Source of the DNA: Owenia fusiformis
Taxonomy: Eukaryota; Annelida; Polychaeta; Sabellida; Oweniidae
DNA: 64,000 nucleotides
Assembly (NCBI GenBank): GCA_903813345.2
Contig: CAIIXF020000006.1
Coordinates: forward strand, 37,289,936 to 37,353,935
Reading direction: 5' to 3'
Shown: positions 9,489 through 22,400 of the stretch, piece after piece
Position numbering within the stretch: the first letter of the stretch is position 1
Layout: the number at the start of each line of letters is the position of its first letter
Notes under the pieces: model-generated
What the model was told of the DNA's origin: nothing
Seen by the model: the letters and a program-made list of their open reading frames with translations, nothing else
Database searches by the model: none
Made by a program: the position numbers and the translations under genes

Positions 9489-11215
9489 TCACTAGTTCAA
9501 CAGTTGGTTTATTTGATTCAGTTTTGGTCGACATTGATATGTGAAGGGATAATATATACCCTATGGTCAAAAATTTTGTGCATCATCATCTAATATTTAC
9601 AGATTTTAAAAATGATTTGTATCTTTATGAACTATAATAACAGTTCTTTCAAGGACGAGTTCCTCCAATGGAGAGGATTTTGATTGAAGGATTCAATAAA
9701 TTTAAAAATGACTGGTCCCAAGGATGTACTTTAACGTTGACATAAATCACCACAACCAGAACTTTACTTATCATTCTTATATGTGCTCATACTAACACAG
9801 AAGAATTGTCAGCTACATGCATTTTCTGTTCAATTTTCTTTTCAAATTTTGATTTTGATCTAATCAGATTGAAATTGATCTTAATTTATCGTAAAAAGTT
9901 GAAGAATTGGAAGGGTTTATATTAAGAAACTGAAGTTACAACTAAGTGTGAAAGTCCTATATGTGGGCAATTATTTTCGAAAATATTTTCTCTAGTTACT
10001 TAATTTAGACAAGAAGTGTCTGATGTTCTGTATCCTAATGAAACCTTTGGAAACTGTACAATTAAATGGAATTGTAAGAGCTCTCTGGCAGGGAATAGCA
10101 ACATGATCTCAATTGGACCCACGTTTTTAATGTGAAGAACTTTAGACAATTCAGTTGATGCACAAATGTTTTGATCAGAGTGTATGCTGATCTTTACTAA
10201 CAAGAGAGTATATAGCAATAACTCATTTATCATACTTGAAGATAAGATTGTCAAAAAGTACTTACTTGGTGTCAGGTCATATACACATAGACACAACATA
10301 TAACTAGGTTTTAGGTCATATAGACATAACACATCTCATACAAAACTCACAGCTGTACTAGACTAGAGTTTATGCCTGGGTCACACTTGCTGCAATTCAT
10401 CGGCTGGTGCCTGGTCGATTGAGTATTTTGCTTAATATTGTATTCAGTTTTGAACAAAATACTCAATCAGTGCTTGTATAATTTTACTTCATATAGTTGT
10501 TGAATTAAGGATTTAAGACCTGGACTCATTCATTTGATTCCATTGAAGGTGTCATTCAGTTGAACTTGGTGTTGTTTCCAAATATTTGCATGACTGCACA
10601 GTGGGAATGCAAAGTTAAGGAAACAACGCCTGAGTGGTGATATGCCTTGGACAGCTGCCCACCTCGAAAAATGCAGTCAGAGGTGACTGCCACAGAAATA
10701 AAACCAAACAACTTTTTAACCATAGAGCCAAAACACTATGGTTGAGAGTTATTTAGTTTTTTGGGGTTTCAGTCACCCTGACAGCATTTTCATATTTTTC
10801 CAGTAAAATGTCTTTTAAGCAGGTGTCCAAGGCATCATGTTTTACAACAAACAAAGTACAGGAGCTATACATACACAGTATTTTCTTTCTTTCCTGAGCA
10901 TCATATATAAGCATACAGTTAAATTTTATTATTTTGAATTGAGTGTCGTATTGGATATTTTAGCAGAAATTCTATTCCCTCAGTCAGCCTATTATATTTA
11001 GTCCAAATTTGATAAAAAATGACATGTTCATTATTTCCCAAAAATAACCAAATCTAATCATTTTTAAGAAAAACTGCAGTCATTTGAACTGAGCAGCCAT
11101 ATTGGATTCCTTTTGAGTATAATTCCTATCAAGTGTGGTTAGACAAACAGCTTCTCAATATTATTCAAACACTTTGTTTGTTAGGATAAGGCTATACTTT
11201 AGAATATTAAAGAGA
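9489..11215. other. Upstream flank of UGT-A, duplicated in block 2
   Basis: No gene recognised. Long parts align with the region upstream of UGT-D (47866-50235), for example 10120-10380 with 48365-48610. A short segment at 10670-10900 corresponds to the ends of the foldback element at 48772-49687, whose centre is missing here. Confidence 0.65.
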
Positions 11216-11935
11216 TTTCAAAACTCACTTACATAGCGTGTTTATGAATGATGGATCCCTTATATTTATAACTTTGTGTGTTGGAATAAGTAATATATTT
11301 TAGAATATTAAAGAGATTTCGCAACTCACTTATATAGCATGTTTATAAATCCCTTATATTTATAACTCTGTTTGTTGGTATAGGTAATATATTTTAGAAT
11401 ATTTAAGAGATTATGCAACTCACTTACACTTCCAAAATGCTATCTGATTTTCGACGCCGTTTCGGTGCCAAATTTCGGTGCCGTAGTCCAGTGGCAAATT
11501 TTGGTGTTCAAAGGTTTCGGTGCCGGTGTAAAAGGGTAGGAGGTCCTATCAAATTATGGTCCTACCCTCCATTGATTTATATGGTGACCTAAATACAACT
11601 CTTTCCCTCATTATCTTATACACAATCAGGGCCAGTAAGGGCCGTTAAGAAAGGGGACTATAATCCCTGGGGGACCATCATTTCTTTGACACCGGAACGG
11701 TGTCGAAACGGTGCCGGAACAGCACCGAATGTTTTCGATGCCGAAACGGCGCCGAATTATATTGGCTGTGTATATAGTGTGTTTATAAGTCCCTTATATT
11801 TATAACTCTGTGTGTTCGAATGAGTAATATATTTGAGGTATCAAAGAGATTTCACAACTCACTTATATAGCGTGTTTATAAATCCCTTATATTTATAACT
11901 CTGTGTGTTGGAAAGTAATATATTTGAGGTATCAA
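11216..11935. repeat. Short array of 93-95 bp minisatellite units, interrupted by a MITE
   Basis: About four or five units containing 'cttatatttataactctgtg' and 'aactcacttatatagcg', the same family as the long array at 50236-52100. The array is split by the 11446-11762 insertion. In the other duplicate it has grown to about 20 copies, so array size changed after the duplication. Confidence 0.8.
11446..11762. mobile_element. Small inverted-repeat element rich in CGGTGCC/GGCACCG
   Basis: Roughly 315 bp with imperfect terminal inverted repeats: TTCGACGCCGTTTCGGTGCC on the left pairs with the reverse complement of the right end GATGCCGAAACGGCGCCGAA. Several further copies of the CGGTGCC word lie inside both ends. 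It is GC-richer than its surroundings and interrupts the minisatellite. No coding capacity. A MITE-like non-autonomous DNA element is the best guess; the superfamily is unknown. Confidence 0.6.
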
Positions 11936-13771
11936 AAACAGTGACTCCACTTTATAGTTCTATGAAGTTCTCTATATCCTATTTTGTTGTGAAATCATGT
12001 TACTTAATATTTGCTTTAATGATCTTTGAACTCACATGTCTGGCATGAAATAACATAATCAAATGTAAAAGTTCTTCAGTGAAATATCACTAGCATTCTA
12101 ATGAGATTCTGATGATGGTTTTAGTATAACTTTAAAGACTTTGAGTTCAACTTACCAAAACACATTGATATTGCTGTATACTTAATGAATGTTAATACCT
12201 ATTTAATCTAAATCAAAATTTATAATCCAGAGTTCACAAGACGTTGCTCAAAGGTTTTGTCTTGACATTCCTTTCTCACCAAAACCTACCAAATTCTCAC
12301 ACTTTTGGTAAACATTCAAGCTTTGCAGGTAGAAAATCATCACTATTTCTTGATGACTTTTTATAAAATTTCACATGTGTCATTGGCCAACTTTAGTATT
12401 GATTTCTTAAAGGCCCCATATAAAGTTTAAACCACTTTGGCTTATATTGTAGTCTTACCCAATGTTATCAAAGTGTGATATGTGAAACTTTTTTTTTTAA
12501 TTTCAAAAAATGTTTTTTGATAGACTTTTTGTTCCAAAATTTGTGAATTTATTTAAAACCAACTTTTAGAGGTCACTCATATCTTCTAATTAGCCACAAT
12601 TCATACCAATCTATAACATTCATCCTCCCATGTTTTTTGCCGAAAAAAATTAAGAAAATCGGTTCATAAATAAGCGAGAAATGAACTTATCAGTGCATAA
12701 AAATGGTTCTGAGAAAAATGCATTTCAAAATTTTAGTTCTCATAGAAACCAATGGTACAATGATATCTAAAACATAATTTATTCTTCCTTTTAACCTGGT
12801 TAGACAATCAACATTGGTTTTTTATGAAGTCTAACATATTTAGAAAAGATTGACATCGAAAAAAAAATTTCAATTTTTTTCAAAAAGTTTTTGGTACCTT
12901 AGTGACATCACTAATGTTTCAAAATATTTTTGATATGCTAAAACATTGAATTGGCCCATTAAATATGGCATTTTATTATTGAAATATTGTGTCCTTTGTT
13001 CAATCTTTGCATTGGTGTTAAATAGATAATCTCTTTTGAAATGAATTAAGAAATATTTGATGATTAAGAAATTTCAACTTTTTTTGAAAAATGGCGGGAA
13101 ATTTGAATATTTGAGAAATGAAATGCTCATAACTTTTTTTTCAAAAATCGTTTTTTGTTCAAAAATCTCTAAAATCACTTTTTAAGTCCTGACAAATAGT
13201 AAATGAAAGATAAAAAAATATTTTCAAACTTTAGACGGGGACTTTAAATATTTTATTCGATAAGACTTCTTATTTCAGCTTTGCCCACCTCAAAATTTGA
13301 GATATAAAAGAGGAATTTTGGCAGTGAAACCTCAAAACCTTGTTGCTTGAACGAACCAAAACCTGTAAGTAGCTGATTTCTCTTATAAATAAATTCTTTA
13401 ACTATACATTTGTTCTCTTGTTTTGTGAAAACTCGACATCGCCACATATAGGTATAATACTTTCTTGCAAAACACTCTATGCATATAATGTGTAATTATT
13501 TCCGTGACGAATATGGTATTCATATACCGCCTCCATTGACTAATACCAAGGGTTTAATGAGCTAGATTTATATATAATAGGCGACCAAAATTGTTTTTTC
13601 ACTTCAAGTTTTGAGTGCAGTGAATTGGATCCCAATACAATTTTTTTCTGCAGACTATGATTTTTCCAGGGTGAATATGATTTTTCTGAATGAATATGAT
13701 TTCATGATAGAAAATATGATTTAATTTCCAAGGGAAAACAGTAGTATTATGAAATAATGAAGTATATTTAC
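11936..13771. other. Duplicated MASTL intron sequence (block 1)
   Basis: Aligns discontinuously with 58690-59589 of block 2. Shared landmarks are 'attttgttgtgaaatcatgt' (near 11970 and 58710) and the stretch around 13250-13560 (59100-59420). The part from about 12400 to 13230 has no counterpart in block 2. No exon or RNA gene seen. Confidence 0.65.
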
Positions 13772-13852
13772 CCCTATTGAGAATGTTCTGGAAAACCAGC
13801 TCAGGAGTCTGGTCATTAAATGGGGGTATTCCAGTGAGGAACTCGTACAAAC

Positions 13853-16052
13853 TAGGGGTCACACGGTTAACCGTGGCTTGCGGTTACCGCGGTTCATACC
13901 TCCACGACGGTTACACGCGGTAGTATCTCTTCGGGACGTATCGAAACCACTCCGTCCCGAAAAACCGTTAATTTGAATTTAAAACCTACCCCAGTGTTTG
14001 AAAATCAAGGATTGTGAGTCTCACACTTCACCGTTTTTCTTCAAACTTGTTCCGTACAAAGCTTCACAGAAATACCTTTCAGTCGATACATTGTTTTCGT
14101 GTACAAAGTACCTCGTTTTAGCGGCGTTTTGGTCCCCAGCTGTGAGATAAAGCAAATTTTCATAACTTTCAACTGTAAGTCAAGTTATCTCGTCAGTCTT
14201 TTACCCATTCTCGCCCATAATTTCAGAATGGACTCCCATTACAACCTTCCATCGCTACGTCTTGATTTTTGGGCATCAAACGCAGCAGTTTCTAAATCAT
14301 CCACACATCTCTTCAAATTTGACCAATACGTCCCGTCATCTTCCACTAATAGATAGACTCGGCGGGGCGTAGTGGAAGGTGACGGGACGTATTAGTCAAA
14401 TTTGAAGAGATGTGTGGATGATTTAGAAACTGCTGCGTTTGATGCCCAAAAATCAAGACGTAGCGATGGAAGGTTGTAATGGGAGTCCATTCTGAAATTA
14501 TGGGCGAGAATGGGTAAAAGACTGACGAGATAACTTGACTTACAGTTGAAAGTTATGAAAATTTGCTTTATCTCAGCTGTGAGATAAAGCAAATTTTCAT
14601 AACTTTCAACTGTAAGTCAAGTTATCTCGTCAGTCTTTTACCCATTCTCGCCCATAATTTCAGAATGGACTCCCATTACAACCTTCCATCGCTACGTCTT
14701 GATTTTTGGGCATCAAACGCAGCAGTTTCTAAATCATCCACACATCTCTTCAAATTTGACTAATACGTCCCGTCACCTTCCACTACGCCCCGCCGAGTCT
14801 ATCTATTAGTGGAAGATGACGGGACGTATTGGTCAAATTTGAAGAGATGTGTGGATGATTTAGAAACTGCTGCGTTTGATGCCCAAAAATCAAGACGTAG
14901 CGATGGAAGGTTGTAATGGGAGTCCATTCTGAAATTATGGGCGAGAATGGGTAAAAGACTGACGAGATAACTTGACTTACAGTTGAAAGTTATGAAAATT
15001 TGCTTTATCTCACAGCTGGGGACCAAAACGCCGCTAAAACGAGGTACTTTGTACACGAAAACAATGTATCGACTGAAAGGTATTTCTGTGAAGCTTTGTA
15101 CGGAACAAGTTTGAAGAAAAACGGTGAAGTGTGAGACTCACAATCCTTGATTTTCAAACACTGGGGTAGGTTTTAAATTCAAATTAACGGTTTTTCGGGA
15201 CGGAGTGGTTTCGATACGTCCCGAAGAGATACTACCGCGTGGGTTAGCTCGCACACAATCTTGAAAACCGCGGTTCTTGAAGAACCGTGACATTTTCAAT
15301 TTCACTTCAGAAAAATAAAAATGTAAACTCGGAATTAAACTCCATTTCAAGCTTTCGTGTAATACCAATTAACTAAACATCGTCTCGAATCGTTAATCAT
15401 CATGCAATAATGCGCACCATACCTGATATTTACGACGATCTTCTGATATAGACGGCAGATAACAAAAACAAAAGGAAAATGTTGATAAATTTCACCGGCA
15501 TATTGACCCGGAAGTGACCTACGCTAAACATTTCGCGCAATCCTATTGGTTGATAGAACAGTATACTGTAAAAAGCCGAACGCCGAATGCATTGAATTTG
15601 CGAACGAGTCACGTTCTGTGTATTACGTTCGCCTTTGATCCATGTTGAGTCCTGACAAAGTGTTGAACTTAAGTTATATTTCTAAAGAAAACATTTATTC
15701 AGTTTAGTGAAGTACTGTGCTAATTTTGCCAACAGTTGACAAGTTATTTTATGTGTTGAAAAAACTTGAACATCAAACAAGAAGATCAACACAGTGAACA
15801 CACAGATATTTTGGGAGGGAGGGAGGGAAAAAAGACTGAACAAACAAACAAACATTGTGTGAAACTGGATACTTACAATACTGAATACAATAAAACACTG
15901 TGACACACTTAGTATGTTTTCTGATTTTCGGATCAATTTCATATATTTTTGCTCATTTCACGAGGCCCGTGAGAACCGCAATCAGAACCGAACCGAACTG
16001 TGAAATACAATAACCGAACCGAACCGTGAAATCTCAAACCGTGTGACCCCTA
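13853..16052. mobile_element. Non-autonomous hAT-like transposon, 2200 bp
   Basis: Terminal inverted repeats TAGGGGTCACACGGTT (13853 on) and AACCGTGTGACCCCTA (to 16052), flanked by an exact 8-bp target duplication gtacaaac (13845-13852 and 16053-16060). The 8-bp duplication and this terminus style are hallmarks of hAT elements. The uninterrupted target is visible at 59590-59703, where one gtacaaac is present. No transposase is recognisable; most of the interior is a giant palindrome. Confidence 0.9.
13919..15239. repeat. Giant nested palindrome inside the hAT element
   Basis: Two arms of about 660 bp each, centred near 14578, are reverse complements and look essentially identical. Each arm holds a second inverted repeat of about 215 bp, with turning points near 14356 and 14795. 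One module thus occurs four times in alternating orientation (about 14140-14355, 14365-14575, 14578-14790, 14800-15015). Identical 85-codon ORFs appear at 14099-14356 (+) and 14799-15056 (-), and identical 66-codon ORFs at 14392-14592 (-) and 14563-14763 (+), which reflects the mirror symmetry. I do not recognise the peptide. Confidence 0.92.
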
Positions 16053-16093
16053 GTACAAACACACACCAAGAGACCACCAATCCACTTCAGGAC

Positions 16094-16447
16094 CTGCAAG
16101 TAAATAGAGTGCCCTCTATTTACACATTTATGGAACATTTGAGCGAAAATAGTATATGCTGACATTGAAGCAAGCAGGTGCACTAAATTGAGATTTTAGC
16201 TTACACCAAACTGAAAACCCCATTATCACCCACTTGAAAATGATTAAAAATCATGAGTAACTGCCATATTTTGCAAATTTGGGGGTCAAACTTGAAAAAA
16301 TAGGAATTTTGCAACCACTTGAAGAAACAAGGCATAAACCTGCAAATGTCATCACCTGAATTTGCTACAGATGTTGAATGTTGAACACCAAATGCTGAAC
16401 ACCATCCCCCAAAAAAGTTGGAAGATATAGAGATTATCCTATATGAG
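16094..16447. other. Duplicated intron flank upstream of the broken MASTL exon
   Basis: Aligns with 59704-60050 next to the intact exon, including 'ttgcaaatttgggggtcaaa' in both. Homology ends near 16440, which marks one edge of the segmental duplication. Confidence 0.75.
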
Positions 16448-16561
16448 GTTCAGGATATTGGGATTATCCCGAGGCCAATATAATATATCTGCCCGAGGGC
16501 CGCAGGTCCCGAGGGAAAATATATTGTATTGGCCAAGGGATAATCCAAATATCCTGAACCG
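16448..16561. repeat. Hairpin-forming inverted repeat
   Basis: Left arm 'ggttcaggatattgggatta' and right arm 'ccaaatatcctgaacc' pair, with further pairing of 'ccaatataatatat' to 'atatattgtattgg'; the arms are about 50 bp around a GC-rich loop. No target duplication is obvious. A small MITE or foldback element is likely. Confidence 0.6.
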
Positions 16562-16739
16562 ACTATAGGATAATATGTTTATCCCATACAAATCTTGGTC
16601 ATCTGGTTCACATTGTTCAATCGTGGAAATATTTTAGAATATTCATGTCCAGTTTTGTTTTCTTGGCCGTGGGCGGATTTTCCTGTTCTGTCAAATATTC
16701 CCATATTTATTTTCTCGAATTTTTGATTGATTAAGTGGG

Positions 16740-17835
16740 ATGCTCCTTCCGTTTTTAAAATGGATAGCTTTTGGGAAAAACAATTAGAAATATCTCACTT
16801 CCCATGAAATTGCAGCTGCCCTTTGACATGGTAGGACTATGTTCTCCCCTTATCTCATGCTCCCACAGGTTCAGACACTACACCAGCAAAGGCTGGGAAA
16901 ATGATTTGGGTGCCAGTGTAGAAAACATTGCCCCAAGCTTCAGATGCAAGCCAAATGCTAGTAAAATGCAGGGGTTGTAATGGACATGACACATAGCTCA
17001 GTGATAATGATAATAGAGTGTTGAAGTGCTTAAATGCACAAAATAGGATATTTGAACTGCAGTTAAGATACCTAATAAGGTAACTTGTATCAATTAGTCA
17101 AAGTGCTCTCTTTAAAAGCCAAAATAATGTATCATTAATTATGAATTATATATTATTATATGTGGCCTTTCAATTGACTTACTTAAAGAATTTATCATCT
17201 TAACATAGATAACTGACTTAATCTTATCAATCTTAATCAGCCTTATTAGGTAATTTTCCTATTCATAATTGAAGACTCATTAACTTGTATATTAACATGT
17301 TGATAAAGTGGGCGTCGCCCTTGGTCAGGCTTTAATAATGAATATCCATGAGAAATACGGATGCAATCTTAAAAATTGTTTTTATACACTGAAAATAACA
17401 TACTAAAAATGAATATAGATCATATCAAAAAAAAATCAACAAAAAAATACTCTCCTCATTTGCAATTTTTCAGATATCATCAGGACACCATTCCCTTTGA
17501 TTTAAGAGCCAGAGCACTTGCATCTTTTTGTTGAGCACTGTTGTTTGCAGCTCCATTTTACTAGCATTTGACATGCATCTGGAGCTTGGGCAATGTTTTT
17601 CACACTGGCACCCAAATCATTTTCCCAGCCTTTGTGGTAATGGATTCCCAACTCAATTGGGAGGGTGAAGCGAGGACTGACATAGGTATAATTGTCTGGA
17701 ACCAACTTATGCAACTTATGGTGGGATGTTCTTATGGTGGGATGAGACACATAGTCCTAGCATGTCAAAGGGCAGCTGCAATTTCATGGGAAGTGAGATA
17801 TCTCTAATTTTTTACTTTTCCAAAAGCTATCCGTT
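16740..17835. mobile_element. Inverted-arm element with a degenerate protein fragment
   Basis: The segment at about 16745-16985 reappears in inverse orientation at about 17545-17835. The outer ends carry 'gatagctttt' and 'gatatctcacttcccatga' in mirrored form. Within the arms both copies encode a degenerate peptide with KGWENDLGASV, and the right arm (minus strand, 17502-17750) continues into a Cys-rich stretch CKQQCSTKRCKC. That pairing resembles C-terminal ends of transposon-associated proteins seen in invertebrates, but I cannot name the family. A stretch with 'aaagtgggcgtcgccc' lies between the arms and recurs at about 18598. Confidence 0.5.
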
Positions 17836-18995
17836 TTTCAACTTTGAGTTCTGATGATATACTGAACTGGTACTCAGCAAACATATTGACAAGGTCAAAA
17901 ACAAAAAAACAGGTGATAAGATTGCTCATTGACTGGAGATAAAGAGGGAAATTTCCCTCTCTGATAGCCCACACTTAGTTAAGGCACAGTATTTCAATTC
18001 AAATAATCTGAAACCAAAACTTAAAGACTGGTACATTCTGTTGGTCAGCACACCTTTCATCAAACTGTTTATCACTTCATTATCTAGATTCTGAACAGCT
18101 GTATATGTAGTATAGGCTCTCTTTAGAATTTAGAGACTGCAGGCTGTGACTGTGGCGGCCCTTCTGGTTCCGGTTCAAACCGTGAAAGAGGTTAAATAGC
18201 CTAAATGTTCACTGGTACTGGTACATTCTGTTGGTCAGCACACCATTAACTGTTTAGGCACTGGGTCAGCACACCATTCATCAAACTGTTTAAGCACATC
18301 ATCATCTAAATTCTGGAAGTTTGTATCTGTAGCATAGGTTCTCTTCAGGAGAAAATAGAGACTCGACATACATGTACATAGAATAGTGGATACATGTTGT
18401 AGATCTGGAACATTTGTTGCTTGCTTTCTTCTTCTAAACAGGGTTGTGATATGGTGTAAGCCTTTAAAAAGTCAAATGCTACGATTGATTATAGCACTTA
18501 ATATCAAAAAGGTATCTGGTGTTATCCAGAAAACTGAATTACATTCATTTGTTCAACCCATGATAGAGATTTAATAACCTAAATGTTCAAGGTACGAAAA
18601 GTGGGCGTCGCCCATGATTAGTCTTTAACAATGATGGAAATCAATGATAAATCATCTTGTTATGTTTGCAAAATTTCTTTACCATGAAAATAGCACACTG
18701 AAAATGTAGTATGACCATATTCAAAGAAATTTTTTATGAAAAAAATATTCCTATATCTCCCCACCCCCATGGGATTTGGTGGGAGGGGGTTCTTACTATT
18801 TTTTGACCATTCTAGTGGACCACAAAAATGGCTCTGGCTCTTAAATCAAAGGGAATGGTATTCTGATGATATGTGGAAAGTTTCATGCTTCGTTCCATGA
18901 ATGAACTGTTTGCCTGTTTTCTTGCACTATTGATCTCGCTATATATGTTACATTGATTTTAATTTTTTTTTAAATAAATAAAAAAATACAATATA
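17836..18995. other. Non-coding, with a local duplication
   Basis: No gene seen. A block of about 110 bp with 'acattctgttggtcagcaca' occurs twice (about 18025-18130 and 18213-18350). The copy of 'aaaagtgggcgtcgccc' near 18598 repeats sequence at 17306. Confidence 0.5.
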
Positions 18996-19386
18996 GAGTC
19001 CATTTCACTGCTTCAGTTCGTCAGTAGAACAGCAAAAATAAGAAATTGGGAGACTATTGTGCAATAATATATGGAAAAGTATATTCATAATGTACATGAA
19101 TGACATTTGTATATTTCAGATTTTTTAGTTTTTTGTGCAATAAGCCTGTGCCGTCTTGTAATTTGAAGAATTTCAGCCATGTTAATCTTATTGAAAATAA
19201 CATGGCAGAGAAACATCCAAATATAAGAGGCCACACACTTTATAAGCCAAACTAGAAGCAATCCAAGATATACAAATGTCATTCATGTACATTATGAATA
19301 TACTTTTCTATATATTATTGCACAATGGTCTCCCAATTTCTTATTTTTGCCGTTCTACTGACGAACTGAAGCAGTGAAATGGACTC
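18996..19386. mobile_element. Foldback MITE with ~115-bp terminal inverted repeats and TA target site
   Basis: Arms at 18996-19110 and about 19270-19386 are near-perfect reverse complements (outer end GAGTCCATTTCACTGCTTC). TA flanks both ends (18994-18995, 19387-19388), as in Tc1/mariner-type MITEs. The centre has no coding content. Confidence 0.85.
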
Positions 19387-19426
19387 TAGGTGTGCAATCA
19401 GCTATAATAGGCTGTACATAGGTATA

Positions 19427-22400
19427 CTCCAGTAAAACCGCTGTAAATTTTCATAAATAAATGAAAAAATTGCACACCAGAGCAAACCTGGTGTAATCAA
19501 TAGCCATTGGTAAGTAAAACAACATATCAAAAATCTAGAAAAATCTAAGTAGTGGAAAACCTTAAAATCACCATTTATACCCCCTGGGGTAATTTTATGA
19601 GGGGGTACTGTGATAAACATTAATAATTCCTGTTATATAACTTCAATCACAATGAAATCTTCAGTGATCATGCACATACATATAGTTAGTTGTCACAGCA
19701 AGTTTGATATCAATTGGTCAATTGGTTACTATATCAACACAATTTAATTGCTCAAATCTTTAATAGTTCAGGTAAATCCGAAGCTTCCTATAATAATAGA
19801 TGTTGTCATTTCTCTTCAAATCATTTAAAAATGAACATTAAGTTACCCTAAAAACATATTTGGGGAATGTTTAATAAGATAGCATCATTAATATGATGAA
19901 TTATATGATAACTTTGACTCTGTACTCTATTCTATTAGGTGACCACCACTCTATCTACTCAAAAGTAGGCGTGGCACTTTTTGGTGATGAATTCATAAAA
20001 ATGACATTTCTACAGAATCAGTCACAGTGATATTTATAGTGCTTATGGATACTGATGTTATTCTTTAATATGGCGAGTCTGTACTTGATTGGTCAAGGGT
20101 TGCCATAGTAACAGACCATAATAAACGCAAATAGTGTAATGCAATATGTTATTTTATAACATGGAATATGATTCAACCCCCAGCATATATGATGTGCTTC
20201 AATACCAAGAACATATCATCCGATAGCTTAATATGGTAGAGCCTTAGACCATAAAATAGTTCAGATACAAGAGCCTAAGCTGGCTCATCCTAAATAGTAT
20301 ATAGATGGTATAGCCTCAAGAGTATAAGACGGGTGCAGTCTCAAGAATATAATATGGTACAGCCTCTAGTGTGTAACATGTATTCAGCATCAAGAGTCAA
20401 AGATGCTACAAAATTCTTAATCTATGATTGCTATAGCATTAAGAGCCTATGATGGGTACAGCCTCTATGAGTCTAAGATGGTACAGTCTCCAGACCCTTA
20501 GATGATACAGCCTCTAGATATAACATGGGATCTGTCTCCAGAGATGGTAGATCCTTCAAAAGCTGATTGCTATAGCATTCAGAGCCTAGGATGGGTACAG
20601 TCTTCATGAGTCTCCAGTCTCAGATGGTGCAGCCTCCAGACATAATATGGGATCAGTTTCTAGGGTCTAAGATGGTACAGCCTTCAGACCCTGAGAAGGT
20701 CTAGGCTCCAGATATGAGAAAATGGTTTAGTCTATGAGTATAACAATCAGAGTCTAATATGGCTTTAGCCACAATAGTCTAATGGGTACATCTTCTTCTA
20801 TGATGGGTAGAACCTCCATTTCCAAGAGTATAAGATGATCCGGCCTTTATCATCAAAAATTGACACAGCCTAGTGTCTACTTTCTAATATGGTACAACCT
20901 CCAGAGTATAATATGAATTCATCCTCCAGAGACTAATATGGTGTAGCATCAATATGGATTCAGCCTCTAGAGTCAAAGATGAAAATTAGAGTCTTAGATG
21001 GGTAAAGACTCCATGAGTCTTACGATAGTATAGCCTACAAATGAGATTGTATAGCCTCCAAAAGTCTAAGATGGTATAGTCTCCAGAGTCTAAGATGGTA
21101 CAGCCACCAGAGTATAATATGAATTCAGCCTCTAGACTAATATGATGTAACTTCAGAGTATAATATGGATTCAACCTGTAGAACCAAATATAGTACAGCC
21201 ACAATAGTACCTGATTTCTATGACAGTCAGAGTCCAAGATAGGTACAGCCTCCAAGATTCTAAGATAGTACAGCCTATAAGAGCCTGAGTTGGTATAGCC
21301 TCCAAGAGTCAAAGATGGTATAGCCTCCAGAGCCTTTGATGAGTTCTGAGAATAGCCTTCAAGAGAAGATGGTGCACTTTCCAGATACAGTGTCTATAAT
21401 GGGTAAAGCCTCCAAGAGTCTAGGATAGTACAGCCTCTCCAGAGTCTATGATGGGTATAGTCTCCAAGAGTCTAAGATGGTACAGCCTCTAGAGGCTTAG
21501 AGGGTTTAGCCTTAAGTGTTTAATGGGTACATCCTCAATAGTCTACAATGGGTACAGCATCCATAATCTAAGATTCATACAGTTTACAAAGTCTAAGTTG
21601 GTACTTCTTCTAGAGTCTAAAATGTCAAGAATCAACATTTCGTCACATATAACACCAATCTGTGATTAATAATTGGGTCTAAGATGGTACAGTCTCTAGA
21701 GTTTCAGAGGATTTAGCCTCTAATTTTTAATGGTACATCCTCCAGAGTCTACAATGGGTACAGCATCCATAATCTAAGATTAATAAAGCCTACAGAGTCT
21801 AAGTTGGTACATCTTCTAGATGCCAGGAATCACCATTTAGTCACATCTAACACCAATCTGTTATTAATAAATGGGTGTAGGATAGCACAGCCTCTAGAGT
21901 CTTAGAGGGTTTAGCCTTTAATGTTTAATTGGTACATCCTCCAGAGTCTACAATGGGTACAGCATCCATAATCTAAGATCAATACAGCCTACAGAGTCTA
22001 AGTTGGTACATCTTCTAGAGTCTTAGATGTTACATATAACACCAATATGTGATTAATAAATGGGTCAGGAAATGCTTTGACAGACTGACGGGCAGACGGA
22101 CAAACAGAGTAATACTATAACAAACAGCATTATTAGTAGTGTTAACACAGCAAACGCATATCAATATCATCCAAACTTGTATTTGTTAAAAAAGATTATA
22201 CACTAAAACATTTCTTAAGGATGGATGTAATAAACAATTTGTTAAGGTATAAGGATTGCCTGAAATGATCTCTACCCACATCCTATTTACATACATTATC
22301 TTGTGTTACTATGGCAACCAATTGACAAAACATGTTTAGAATCACCATACCAGATAATAATATATGTATCAATCTGTCAATGAGCCTTGTAAATATGATT

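Larger units (their letters stand above)
13772..16093 (-). pseudogene. Duplicate MASTL kinase exon disrupted by a hAT-like insertion
   Basis: The two ends form a copy of the 114-bp MASTL exon found intact at 59590-59703. It starts after an acceptor 'ttacttgcag' (16094 onward), encodes the [16 protein letters not shown] and [20 protein letters not shown] segments of the kinase C-lobe, and ends at a GTAAATA donor. A 2.2 kb element with an 8-bp target duplication sits in the middle of the codons. The copy lies downstream of the MASTL stop codon and has no neighbouring exons, so it is a by-product of segmental duplication that was later broken. Confidence 0.9.

Noticed and set aside
14099-15056. 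Four ORFs of 85 or 66 codons with the same peptide on both strands
   Set aside because: They are mirror images created by the nested palindrome, have no recognisable domain, and do not represent a gene family.
13772-16093. Functional alternative MASTL exon
   Set aside because: It is interrupted by a 2.2-kb transposon and lies downstream of the MASTL stop codon without companion exons.
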